Source: Paludibacteraceae bacterium
GTDB taxonomy: Bacteria; Bacteroidota; Bacteroidia; Bacteroidales; Paludibacteraceae
NCBI GenBank assembly: GCA_017527905.1
Contig: JAFXPK010000031.1
Span: forward strand, 17,710-81,709
DNA length: 64,000 nucleotides
Direction of reading: 5' to 3'
Part shown: positions 42,506-50,617 of the stretch, piece by piece
Layout of the letters: each line of letters starts with the position of its first letter
How positions within the stretch are numbered: position 1 is the first letter of the stretch
Notes under the pieces: model-generated
Databases searched by the model: none
Told to the model about the DNA's origin: nothing
What the model saw: the letters and a program-made list of their open reading frames with translations, nothing else
Translations under genes and position numbers: made by a program

Positions 42506-43356
42506 TTGAAGATATTATCAGTGTCCGCACTTGTGTCATCCGGCTCTTCCGGGTTGTAGTAAATCTCTTCAGGAGACTCCAGCGTGGAAGGATCCTTGGA
42601 CAGGTATAGGTTAATGGATCCGCCCACGTTGATGGTCGAACCCGTGGCAGGCTGTTGCTTGTACACGAAGAAGAGGGCTTTATCCGCATCGTCCTTCGGT
42701 TGCTCGTCATAGATGACCTTGCCGATGTTGAGGTAAGCGGAGTGCGCCTTAAGTATGGCCTGTTCCTCGTTCAGTTTCCTGAAGCTGACGACCTCAAGGG
42801 TCTCGTTAGACAAGCCACGTCCCACGTAAAGCGTCACGCTGGATCCCTCCGGGATGCGAGTGCCAGGCTGCAACTCCAACTTGTTCTGCTTCACATATTG
42901 AACCAAATCCTTGTATTCGTTCGGGATATAAATAACGCTATCCACCTTCAACCCGACTGAATTGATCATGGCCTCCGCTTGTCTGAGCGAGAACTCATGC
43001 ACATCCGGCAACACCACCTTGCGAATGGCGGAAGAGTTGACGATCAGATATATCGTACGGTCCGCCTTGATCTTCTCCCCCGGCTTCGGAGTCTGCTCCA
43101 CAATGGCGCCAAGAGCCTTCCCCTTCATGAACACGGAATCGACCACATCCAACTTCAGGGACTGTTTCTGCAATATTTGGGAAGCCTCAAGCGTCGTCAT
43201 TCCCGAGAGGTCAGGGACAACGATTTCCTGGTCATGGTTGGTGTAGCTTTTCAGCCAGGAGAACGTACACTTATAGATAACGAATAGGATCAACAACGCA
43301 GCGACAATGCTGATTGTATACGGGTTGATAAATATTTTCTTAGCACTGATTTTCAT
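42502..43356 (-). CDS. Membrane-anchored PASTA-domain protein
   Basis: 284 residues from the ATG at 43356, the first Met before the membrane helix (SIVAALLILFVIYKCTF); a longer in-frame start at 43431 would read through a TATTTTTG -7 box at 43384-43377. One N-terminal helix anchors a periplasmic region of three PASTA repeats (about 45-110, 112-180 and 185-255), then an acidic tail (PEEPDDTSADTD). PASTA modules bind peptidoglycan fragments. There is no kinase domain. It overlaps rluD by four bases. Confidence 0.88.
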   Translation of the reverse strand: MKISAKKIFINPYTISIVAALLILFVIYKCTFSWLKSYTNHDQEIVVPDLSGMTTLEASQILQKQSLKLDVVDSVFMKGKALGAIVEQTPKPGEKIKADRTIYLIVNSSAIRKVVLPDVHEFSLRQAEAMINSVGLKVDSVIYIPNEYKDLVQYVKQNKLELQPGTRIPEGSSVTLYVGRGLSNETLEVVSFRKLNEEQAILKAHSAYLNIGKVIYDEQPKDDADKALFFVYKQQPATGSTINVGGSINLYLSKDPSTLESPEEIYYNPEEPDDTSADTDNIFK

Positions 43357-43464
43357 AAGAACCGTATTATTTTTCACAAAAATACGATTTTTTTCTCTTA
43401 TAGGTACGTTTATGATAAAATAACCCTGCAAAAAGCATCAACTTCTCCCCTCCCCATGCGCAAA

Positions 43465-43644
43465 CTACCAGAATCGCTTCTGCTGCGAGTTGTATTCGAA
43501 ACCACCCTTGGCGAGGCGGGCGATCAACCAATCCTTGTCCACATCCAACGCCGCGCATAGCTCGTCCAACCCATCGAATTCGTCGCGCAGCTTCATGTTC
43601 ACGAAACTGAGCAACATATTTATATCTTCCGGCAACTGATTCAT
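43465..43644 (-). CDS. DUF4250 family small protein
   Basis: 59 residues from the ATG at 43644 (MNQLPEDINMLLSFVNMKLRD); an ATG at 43677 gives an 11-residue extension not usual for the family. The core LSFVNxKLRD...LDELCAALDVD...L...LAKGGFEYN is the DUF4250 signature, a short helical protein of unknown function widespread in anaerobic Firmicutes and Bacteroidota. It lies downstream of rpmH on the same strand. Confidence 0.75.
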   Translation of the reverse strand: MNQLPEDINMLLSFVNMKLRDEFDGLDELCAALDVDKDWLIARLAKGGFEYNSQQKRFW

Positions 43645-43719
43645 AATATCCTTATCTATAAAACAATTGAGGCGCATACCATGATGCGCCCCATATTTTT
43701 CCTTTGTTTCAGAGAAATA

Positions 43720-43878
43720 TTATCTCTTTACAGCGTACTCGTCAGAAACTGTGAGCTTCTTTCTGCCATGAGCCCTGCGAGATGCCAATACTCTACGTCC
43801 GTTTGCAGTCTCCATTCTTGAGCGGAAACCGTGCTTGTTCTTTCTCTTTCTAATAGAGGGTTGAAATGTTCTTTTCAT
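43720..43878 (-). CDS. rpmH: Ribosomal protein L34
   Basis: 52 residues, ATG at 43878, TAA at 43722-43720. The sequence [35 protein letters not shown] and [17 protein letters not shown] is standard L34 with the slightly long C-terminus seen in Bacteroidota. It binds 23S rRNA near the exit tunnel. A good promoter lies at 43939-43969. The usual partners rnpA and dnaA are not next to it. Confidence 0.95.
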   Translation of the reverse strand: MKRTFQPSIRKRKNKHGFRSRMETANGRRVLASRRAHGRKKLTVSDEYAVKR

Positions 43879-43938
43879 TGCCGTGTATTATTATTATTTA
43901 TATTATTTCTTCTAATTTTCACTCCCAAAATCGGATTG

Positions 43939-43969
43939 CAAAGATAGACCTTTTATCTGACATTTCAAA
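43939..43969 (-). promoter_or_regulatory. Promoter of rpmH
   Basis: Minus strand: TTTG at 43969-43966, exactly 19 bp, then TATCTTTG at 43946-43939. The leader is about 54 nt. Confidence 0.75.
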
Positions 43970-43995
43970 TTGTTAATAACTTTTTCTTCCTGCTC

Positions 43996-45042
43996 TCATC
44001 GTTTTTTTTCGATATATTTATCCAATTTGCTGATTATCACGTCATTGTCTATTCCGTTCAGACAAGCGTAATCATTTCTCGCGCAAGGCTTCTTACCGTA
44101 AATGGAGCAAGGGCGGCAAGGCAAGTCCAGCTGCACAGCGTCCGACGGGTCTTGTCCGAACCCATAGAAACCCGCGCAAGGATGGGTAGCGCCCCATACT
44201 GAAACGACAGGCGTGCCGACGAGCGAGGCAAGGTGCATGTTAGACGAATCCATGGAGAGCAGCACGTCACAATGGTTCAGGACCTGGATCTCCTCGACAA
44301 GCGAAAACTTGCCCGCCATAGAGAGCGTATTGCGGTATTTGCCCGTCCAAGCATTGAAGGTCTCCGTCTCCGCCTTTCCTCCTCCGAACAGCAGGATCTG
44401 CGTGTCACCCCGCTCCGCATAATGGGCGACGATCTGCTCGGTCTTCTCCAAAGGGAGGATCTTGCCCGCATGTTGGGCGAAAGGCGCTATGGCGATGCGG
44501 TGGGCCATGTCCGTTTGGATCACCTTGGCGATGCGCTCCGGAAGGGCAGTCTCCTTAGGCATCAACCCGTTGAAGTCCATGGCGAAAGGATATCCGGCCG
44601 CCTCAAACACCTCGACGTACCTCATCACCGATGTCTTCAGTTGCTTCCTTTCTTTGTTTTGGGCGGACACGAGCATTTTCTTCTCCTTCCTTCCCTTGTC
44701 TATGACATACGTCTCCTTCCCCGACATCTTGACCATGGTCCTCAGCTCCTTACTGCGGATCACGTCATGGAGGTCAATCATCTTCTCGAAAGAGAAATCT
44801 TTCTTAATGCGTTTGTAGAGCTTAACCATACCGAAGAGGCCCTTATAGGTGTTCTTCGTATCCACAGGCAGGAAGGTCACCCGCTCCATTCCCTCGAACA
44901 AAGAGGAGAGCCGGGGCGACGACAACATGATGACGCCCATCTTCGGGTATGCCTTCAAAAAAGAGGCGATAACAGGAACTGTCATCGCCACGTCTCCCAT
45001 AGCGGAAAGCCTCATCACCAAAAGATTCTTCCTCGCTTCCAT
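43996..45042 (-). CDS. Family 9 glycosyltransferase (heptosyltransferase-like)
   Basis: 348 residues of GT-B fold. The N-terminus LLVMRLSAMGDVAMTVPVI is the GT9 signature; the C-terminal half has IAIAPFAQHAGKILPLEK, LFGGG, and the SMDSSNMHLASLVGTPVVSVWGATHP nucleotide-sugar site. GT9 enzymes add heptose or related sugars to lipid A-core. A late Cys cluster (CRPCSIYGKKPCARNDYACL) is typical of Bacteroidales members. It is 12 bp downstream of the DUF4254 gene and forms an operon with it. Confidence 0.88.
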   Translation of the reverse strand: MEARKNLLVMRLSAMGDVAMTVPVIASFLKAYPKMGVIMLSSPRLSSLFEGMERVTFLPVDTKNTYKGLFGMVKLYKRIKKDFSFEKMIDLHDVIRSKELRTMVKMSGKETYVIDKGRKEKKMLVSAQNKERKQLKTSVMRYVEVFEAAGYPFAMDFNGLMPKETALPERIAKVIQTDMAHRIAIAPFAQHAGKILPLEKTEQIVAHYAERGDTQILLFGGGKAETETFNAWTGKYRNTLSMAGKFSLVEEIQVLNHCDVLLSMDSSNMHLASLVGTPVVSVWGATHPCAGFYGFGQDPSDAVQLDLPCRPCSIYGKKPCARNDYACLNGIDNDVIISKLDKYIEKKR

Positions 45043-45054
45043 CTCGCCTGATTA

Positions 45055-45660
45055 TTATTTCCGCCCGTAAAGAACCGGGTTCAGATTAGGGTCGTTGTAC
45101 ATCTTCATCTGCTTGTAGACTTTCATGTAACGGTCTCCGTTCTCGATATCCTTGATGAGCTGGTCGATCGCGGAGGACAAGTCCTTGCGCTGCTCCAGCA
45201 ACACGTCCAGTTTCTTCTGGCAAGCTGACACATGGTCCGCGGAGACATCCTTCCTCTCCACCTCCTTGCGCATATGGTAAATCTTCAGGGAAAGGATGGA
45301 AAGGCGGTCGATGGCCCACGCCGGACTCTCCGTGTTAATGACCGCGGTCGGCTTCACGGAAACGGACGAATATTTCTCCAAGAAGTAACTGTCGATACGC
45401 TCAACCAAGTCCGTTCTGTCTTGATTAGATTTGTCGATCCTACGTTTGATGGACAAAGCCTCAACCGGGTCTATTTCAGGATTTCGGATGATATCCTCCA
45501 AGTGCCATTGCACAGTATCAATCCAGTTCTTCACATACAACACATTCTCTATGGTCTGTGCCGGATACGGATTTTTCATGACGGCATCCACATCGTCTGT
45601 CTTATGGTAATCTGCAACCGCTGCGTCGAACAGCACGTTTGCTTCTTGACTGAAACTCAT
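45055..45660 (-). CDS. DUF4254 family protein
   Basis: 201 residues, cytosolic and almost fully helical, with no signal peptide. The family features are NPYPAQTIENVLYVKNWIDTVQWHLEDIIR and an ERIDSYF segment. The function is unknown, but DUF4254 genes sit next to GT9 genes across Bacteroidales, as here (12-bp gap), which links it to lipopolysaccharide-core assembly by context. A TATCTTTG -7 box lies at 45685-45678. Confidence 0.78.
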   Translation of the reverse strand: MSFSQEANVLFDAAVADYHKTDDVDAVMKNPYPAQTIENVLYVKNWIDTVQWHLEDIIRNPEIDPVEALSIKRRIDKSNQDRTDLVERIDSYFLEKYSSVSVKPTAVINTESPAWAIDRLSILSLKIYHMRKEVERKDVSADHVSACQKKLDVLLEQRKDLSSAIDQLIKDIENGDRYMKVYKQMKMYNDPNLNPVLYGRK

Positions 45661-45754
45661 ATCTGTAAAATTTTCCGCAAAGATAGATAAAAATTTAATA
45701 AAGAACGACGAGTCCAGACAAGTTCTTCTCGACAGACACCTCTTAGGGGGATAG

Positions 45755-45790
45755 AAAAAAGGGAGGAATATCAGTTTGAATATTCCTCCC
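45755..45790 (-). terminator. Terminator of the rhodanese-like gene
   Basis: Minus strand: GGGAGGAATAT (45790-45780) pairs with ATATTCCTCCC (45771-45761), followed by six Ts. Confidence 0.9.
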
Positions 45791-45812
45791 CGCTATACCT
45801 AACTTCCACCCG

Positions 45813-46262
45813 TTACTCTGTAGGCAAACCTTCCTTTACCCAAGCATTGTAGCCTCCTACCATTAGAGACACGGAAGTGAACTTGCAGGCCAACTGTCCA
45901 GGAACCGCCATTCCGTTCGTTCCGAAAGCATCATTGCCTCCATACACGAACAAAGGAATCTGCGTATCGAAAACTGCCATTACCTTATCCACATATGCGC
46001 AATTGCCGCCCGTACCATTCAAATCCACGACAGAGACTGGAATATTAACCGCATTTGGAAGATGACCCTTGTCATATTCCTCCTTGGAACGATAATCCAC
46101 CAACTGAAGGGTGCTTTGCCTCTCGATAGCGTTCTTGAACAAGACAGCTTCCGCCTTCTCGTGATGACAAAGATCCTCACTACCCGAACCCTTGTTACAA
46201 GAAACAAGACCGCTCAAGCAAATACCGGCAAGCGCCATAATAATAACTCTTACTTTCTTCAT
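45813..46262 (-). CDS. Rhodanese-fold lipoprotein, probably without sulfurtransferase activity
   Basis: 149 residues. The signal peptide ends in the lipobox LVSC (Cys22), so the protein is membrane-anchored. The rest is a single rhodanese domain (LQLVDYRSKEEYDKGHLPNAVNIP; VGGYNAWVKEGLP). At the active-site loop, where rhodaneses have C-x-x-G-x-R-S after the IPLFVY strand, the sequence reads YGGNDAFGTNG: the catalytic cysteine is replaced by Gly, so it probably acts as a binding domain. A TATATTTG -7 box lies at 46325-46318. Confidence 0.8.
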   Translation of the reverse strand: MKKVRVIIMALAGICLSGLVSCNKGSGSEDLCHHEKAEAVLFKNAIERQSTLQLVDYRSKEEYDKGHLPNAVNIPVSVVDLNGTGGNCAYVDKVMAVFDTQIPLFVYGGNDAFGTNGMAVPGQLACKFTSVSLMVGGYNAWVKEGLPTE

Positions 46263-46418
46263 CTTTTTAATCTCCTATTATATAAGCTTTTATTAATGAA
46301 TAATTAACCAAGACTGGCAAATATAATTAAAAATTTTAACTCGGCATCAGGTCGAGCGAAATTTTTCGGCAAATCAAATCCTGACATCAGCCGAAAACCC
46401 GTACAAGACCCGTCCATA

Positions 46419-47000
46419 TCACTGTAAAGTATTGGCGATCAGTTTATAATACCCGCTGAAGCCTGAATTGAGACCCTCCCCGAAATCGAAGGAATAGGTC
46501 CCTTCGTCTCCTGCCTTGACCTGAACACTCTCCTTGGCGAGACCCTGCTTCTTATCCTCCGAATCATAGGCATAGAGCGTCAGGACACCATCAAAATCCT
46601 TCGTGAAATCAAGGTAGATGGAGACCCTGTTACCCACGAGGTTCTCACAATGATTAACGACTATGCCCGCCTCTATAACGGACGAATCCGCCGTAACTAA
46701 CTCAGAGCCAATACTGTTCGACATGCCAGAGATGGATCCCTTGACCGCCTTCCCGGCAATCTTACCACCGTTCTCGCTCACTTCCTCCACCGTCTCCGCA
46801 ATCTTATCCGAGGAGAGGTCCTGAAAGAAGCCGACCGTGGAACTGATTATGATCAGCGCCGTGGCTATGCCGAACACGAAGAAACCCGCAACGCCTCCAT
46901 ATAGAAGCTTATTCATCTTCTTCACACCGCCTATAATCACTAAAATCAGAGAGACGAAGCATAATAGGGAGGTGAGAAAAACACATAAGAATGTAACCAT
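46419..47000 (-). CDS. Two-helix membrane protein, unknown
   Basis: 193 residues with two N-terminal membrane helices (about 1-26 and 32-59) and a soluble part. Residues 65-105 are helical (SSDKIAETVEEVSENGGKIAGKAVKG); the C-terminal 80 residues look like an Ig-like beta domain (NRVSIYLDFTKDFDGVLTLYAYDSEDKKQG). I do not recognise a family. A TATATTTG box at 47054-47047 could be its promoter. Confidence 0.55.
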   Translation of the reverse strand: MVTFLCVFLTSLLCFVSLILVIIGGVKKMNKLLYGGVAGFFVFGIATALIIISSTVGFFQDLSSDKIAETVEEVSENGGKIAGKAVKGSISGMSNSIGSELVTADSSVIEAGIVVNHCENLVGNRVSIYLDFTKDFDGVLTLYAYDSEDKKQGLAKESVQVKAGDEGTYSFDFGEGLNSGFSGYYKLIANTLQ

Positions 47001-47093
47001 AACACGCTCGATTTTAACGTTCCAAAAATCCTTTTGTTTCTTTATGCAAATATAACAAATTTCCCAAATGTCACAGAATAAAATGGCAACCGG

Positions 47094-48008
47094 CTACACA
47101 AACCGCTTCAACACACGGACAACCGTCTTGCAATCCCTGCGCAGAAAGACCATGAACATCTTCGGGTCGGTCGGGAGCAGGCGCAGCATCCGCCACAGAT
47201 AATGCCCGGGATAATGCAAACGCATCGCCCAGGAATGCTCCAAGTGCAGGTCCTTCTTGACGGGTATGTCGCACTCCCGCGTCATCCGCGCCACCCTGAT
47301 GGCGACATCCAACCTGTCCTCGCACTCCTTCAGCGACATCACCTTGTCCGTGAATTGGCTTGAGGCCAATGACCCGCTTCGCTGGGTGACAATATAGAGG
47401 GGAACATCCACCACCTGGATCTTGTCCGCCAAGTGGCCCGCCCTGAACGAAAAGAGCACATCGTTCGAGTACATCGTCTCATCGCAACGGATGTTATTGC
47501 GTTCAATGAAATCACGGTTGAAGACTTTCCCCCATAGGGAATAGAAGTCATACCTCAGGTTAAGCTCCGAGCCCGTCTCCGCATATTCCTGGAAGAGGTA
47601 TTGGTAGAAATCCCTATTGGCGGGCTGGCTCAAGTCATCGCTCATGACACTTTTGTGGCTGAAGAAGACGATATCGGGACCCTCCTCCACATGCCCGTCC
47701 AAAAGCTCACACAAGCCGTCCACGAACAAATCGTCCGCATCCATGAAAAGAACCCACTTCCCCTTCGCATGCTTGAGTCCAAGGTTCCTCGCACGCCCCG
47801 CGCTGCCGCCCTTCGGCGTCTGGTAAAACTCCAAGTGGGGCCGGGAAAGTTCCGGGAACCGATCCTTGTAACTATGGGCATCGGGACTACAATCATCCAC
47901 CACGATGACCTGAATAGTTTCCTTCACAGGGATACTCTTCAGGCACCGCATGAGGAGTTCCGGAATGTTATAATGGGGAATGATGATGGAATATTTATAG
48001 TCGCTCAT
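47094..48008 (-). CDS. Family 2 glycosyltransferase
   Basis: 304 residues. GT-A motifs: YSIIIPHYNIPELLMRCL, VIVVDDCSPD and the DxD metal site in VLFMDADDLF. After the catalytic domain the protein has an extension with ECDIPVKKDLHLEHSWAMRLHYPGHYLWRM, not membrane-spanning. It probably adds a sugar to a surface-glycan repeat. The flippase gene ends 2 bp upstream, so they are co-transcribed. Confidence 0.88.
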   Translation of the reverse strand: MSDYKYSIIIPHYNIPELLMRCLKSIPVKETIQVIVVDDCSPDAHSYKDRFPELSRPHLEFYQTPKGGSAGRARNLGLKHAKGKWVLFMDADDLFVDGLCELLDGHVEEGPDIVFFSHKSVMSDDLSQPANRDFYQYLFQEYAETGSELNLRYDFYSLWGKVFNRDFIERNNIRCDETMYSNDVLFSFRAGHLADKIQVVDVPLYIVTQRSGSLASSQFTDKVMSLKECEDRLDVAIRVARMTRECDIPVKKDLHLEHSWAMRLHYPGHYLWRMLRLLPTDPKMFMVFLRRDCKTVVRVLKRFV

Positions 48009-48010
48009 GA

Positions 48011-49564
48011 TTATTTGTTTTTATGGAGGACTCCCTCCCTGACTCTTCCGACGAAACTGCGAATGCCCTCCGATGAGAGGTATGCTAAGCCAAGGGAGGA
48101 GACCCCGAAGAGAGAACAAAAAGCAAAGCTCTTGATAAGGAACGCCTTCCACGTCAGGGACAATCCGTCAGGCACACCCAACATGGTGATCACCCATTGC
48201 GTGATGAGATAGGCGCACAAAAATGGCAATGTGTTAAAAATCAACAATTTAACATAATCCATAAAAGGTATCCTAAACCCATCACGATAGAGGTAATACG
48301 GTTTCCACACATGCATGAGGAGCAACTGCACGACGACAGGGACAGCCAAGATGCCGACAAGCCCCCAAAGCTTACCCGCCCCAACGACAAACAGGAGGGA
48401 AACGATCCTACACACTGGTACCCAGACATCCGCCTTTAGTCCAAAGCCATTGAGGTACTGATCCGTCGTGTCCCTCAGCAGGTTAAGGCAGAAATCCGCA
48501 CAAATCAGGGCGACGATGAGCGGTTCCAGGACATACTTTTCGCCCAGCCACACCGCCACGAAGTCCGAGTTGAGGTATACCAGACAGACGGACAAATATA
48601 GGACGGCGAAGAACTTGATGGAGAATAGCTCCCTATAGCAATCATAGATGCGTTTCGCGTTCCCCTCCGCGATCAGGTTGCCTATGCCCGCATTGGTGCC
48701 GGAGAAGACCGCATTGACCAACTGGCTGATCTTCGAATTGATGAGGGTGTAGTTACCATAGAAGGTTACCATGGTCAGGGAGGCATACCCATACACGATG
48801 AGGGGCATCACGCTATTGTTGATGAAACCGCCAATCTGATGAACGAACACCCTTTTCACGTACTGTATGATCTCCGAATGACATTTGATCGCCTTCTTAC
48901 CCAAAGCATAACTAGCCTCCACCCAAGGATACACCTTGTTGAACTTCCAGTTCAGAATGACGCTGTTCACAACGGCGAAGACAATGGAGACGGTTATGTA
49001 GATGGCACAGCTATTCGTATACAAGGCGAACAACATCTGTATGATGGTGCAGGCGAACTGCGACAGCTGGAAATATCCGTTGACCAAATACTGCCGTTGG
49101 TCCGCATTAAAAATCGTATTTGCCTTATAATTAATAAAATAACCAATCAGCGAGCAAGCCAATTGCCCATAGAAGCAATAGTAGACAATAAACCAAGGCT
49201 GTTGCGTGTCCTTGAAGAAAAAGGGAAGGAATATCGACATGATAATGCCCGCTCCAAGGATGAACAAGCCGATGAGGCGGTAGAGATATCCCATGATGGA
49301 TATGACCTCATTGATTTTCTCCCTATCGTCATCATACAATGGTTTGTAAAGGAAATAGGCGATGGAGGCGCCCACCCCCAACTCCGCGAGGTTCAGGAAT
49401 GCCAACAGGCTATTGACGGTGGTGGTAAGTCCGATGAACTCATCCCCTAACTGGTCAAGGAAGATTTTCCGGGTAAAAAAGGAAACGACAATCGCCACGA
49501 AGTATGCGATAAGGTTCACCTTCATGTTTAACAGCGACTTCTTGACCCTGGACTCTTTAGACAT
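48011..49564 (-). CDS. Wzx-like oligosaccharide flippase (MOP superfamily)
   Basis: 517 residues with about 12-14 membrane helices. The start NLIAYFVAIVVSFFTRKIFLDQLGDEFIGL and LNLAELGVGASIAYFLYKPLYDDDREKI is the typical N-terminus of the polysaccharide-biosynthesis flippase family, which moves undecaprenyl-linked glycan units across the inner membrane. It is followed after 2 bp by a GT2 gene. No polymerase (Wzy) or chain-length gene is next to it, so this is a small export set or part of a dispersed glycan pathway. Confidence 0.85.
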   Translation of the reverse strand: MSKESRVKKSLLNMKVNLIAYFVAIVVSFFTRKIFLDQLGDEFIGLTTTVNSLLAFLNLAELGVGASIAYFLYKPLYDDDREKINEVISIMGYLYRLIGLFILGAGIIMSIFLPFFFKDTQQPWFIVYYCFYGQLACSLIGYFINYKANTIFNADQRQYLVNGYFQLSQFACTIIQMLFALYTNSCAIYITVSIVFAVVNSVILNWKFNKVYPWVEASYALGKKAIKCHSEIIQYVKRVFVHQIGGFINNSVMPLIVYGYASLTMVTFYGNYTLINSKISQLVNAVFSGTNAGIGNLIAEGNAKRIYDCYRELFSIKFFAVLYLSVCLVYLNSDFVAVWLGEKYVLEPLIVALICADFCLNLLRDTTDQYLNGFGLKADVWVPVCRIVSLLFVVGAGKLWGLVGILAVPVVVQLLLMHVWKPYYLYRDGFRIPFMDYVKLLIFNTLPFLCAYLITQWVITMLGVPDGLSLTWKAFLIKSFAFCSLFGVSSLGLAYLSSEGIRSFVGRVREGVLHKNK

Positions 49565-49665
49565 GAATCATTCAGTTTAAGATTCGTACAACTAGACCGT
49601 CCCGCAAAGTTAAACAAAACAGAATACACGGCGGTACGGAATTGACATTTTTTTACCAATTGGAT

Positions 49666-49696
49666 TTTGCTTAAAGTGCGGAAAATGTTACATTTG
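49666..49696 (+). promoter_or_regulatory. Promoter of the plus-strand GT2 gene
   Basis: TTTG at 49666-49669, 19 bp, then TACATTTG at 49689-49696. The leader is about 27 nt. Confidence 0.75.
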
Positions 49697-49728
49697 TCTT
49701 ATTATTATTCAGAGGTAAAAAAACGAAT

Positions 49729-50547
49729 ATGGATGTTGATATTTCCATAATTATAGCGGTTTACAACAACGTGAAATGGCTGAAGATGATATTCTCCATG
49801 CTACAGAAGCAAACGTACAAGCGTTTCGAGGTGGTGTTGGCGGACGATGGCTCATCTTCGGAGAATGTGGCGGAGATGGATGCCTTGGCGGCCACGGTGG
49901 ATTTCCCGGTACAGCATGTCTGGCACGAGGACAAGGGATGGAGGAAGGATATCATCCTGAACAAGGCGGTTGTGGCCAGCAAAGCCGACTATCTGGTCTT
50001 CTTGGACGGTGACTGCATACCGGACAAGCACTTCGTGAAGGATCACTACGACCTCCGCCAAAAAGGCTATGTCGTGGGAGGCAGACGGATACAACTCACG
50101 CAGGAGATATCGGACCGGCTAACCCCGGAACTGGTGGAGAAGGGGTACATCCGTTCCCAATTCTTCCCTTTGCTGTTCAGCAAGGAGCGGCACTCGGAGA
50201 ATGTGCTGCGCATCCCCCTGAAGTTACGATTCGGCCTCATCAAGCCAGGGAAAGGCTGCCTTTTGGGGTGTAACTTCGGGATGTACAAAGATGATTTGCT
50301 CAAAGTGAACGGATTCGACGAGCGTTACCTCGCACCCGCGACAGGAGAGGACACAGACTTGGAGGCTCGTCTGGCACGGGTGGGCATCCCCGTCCTGCGA
50401 TACAAATTCATCTGCCGCGTTTACCACCGGAAACATATACGGAAGGAAGTGGACCCCAACCCCAACGTGCCTATCCTTGAGGAGAATAACCGCCTCCAGA
50501 TAGGCTACACACCCTACGGAATAGACAAGTCGGGGCTACCGAACTAA
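49729..50547 (+). CDS. Family 2 glycosyltransferase with galactosyltransferase-type C-terminus
   Basis: 272 residues. N-terminal GT-A motifs ISIIIAVYNN and VVLADDGSS, the DxD site in LVFLDGDCIPD, and a C-terminal Glyco_transf_7C-like element (GEDTDLEARLARVG). It is divergent from the flippase/GT2 pair and shares its likely glycan pathway. The VWA gene starts 70 bp downstream; a separate promoter lies in that gap, so the two need not be one operon. Confidence 0.86.
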   Translation: MDVDISIIIAVYNNVKWLKMIFSMLQKQTYKRFEVVLADDGSSSENVAEMDALAATVDFPVQHVWHEDKGWRKDIILNKAVVASKADYLVFLDGDCIPDKHFVKDHYDLRQKGYVVGGRRIQLTQEISDRLTPELVEKGYIRSQFFPLLFSKERHSENVLRIPLKLRFGLIKPGKGCLLGCNFGMYKDDLLKVNGFDERYLAPATGEDTDLEARLARVGIPVLRYKFICRVYHRKHIRKEVDPNPNVPILEENNRLQIGYTPYGIDKSGLPN

Positions 50548-50579
50548 ATTTATTCATGGGGAAGGAAATCAAATGTGTT

Positions 50580-50611
50580 TTTGAAGGATGACTATTAAAC
50601 TTTCATTTTTG
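50580..50611 (+). promoter_or_regulatory. Promoter of the tubulin-like operon
   Basis: TTTG at 50580-50583, 20 bp, then CATTTTTG at 50604-50611 (one mismatch). The predicted start coincides with or lies next to the ATG at 50618, implying a leaderless or nearly leaderless mRNA. Confidence 0.5.
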
Positions 50612-50617
50612 TTGCTT

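Noticed and set aside
49729..50547. GT2 gene as first member of the tubulin-like operon
   Set aside because: A separate promoter-like sequence lies in the 70-bp gap and the product fits the divergent glycan genes better; read-through cannot be excluded.
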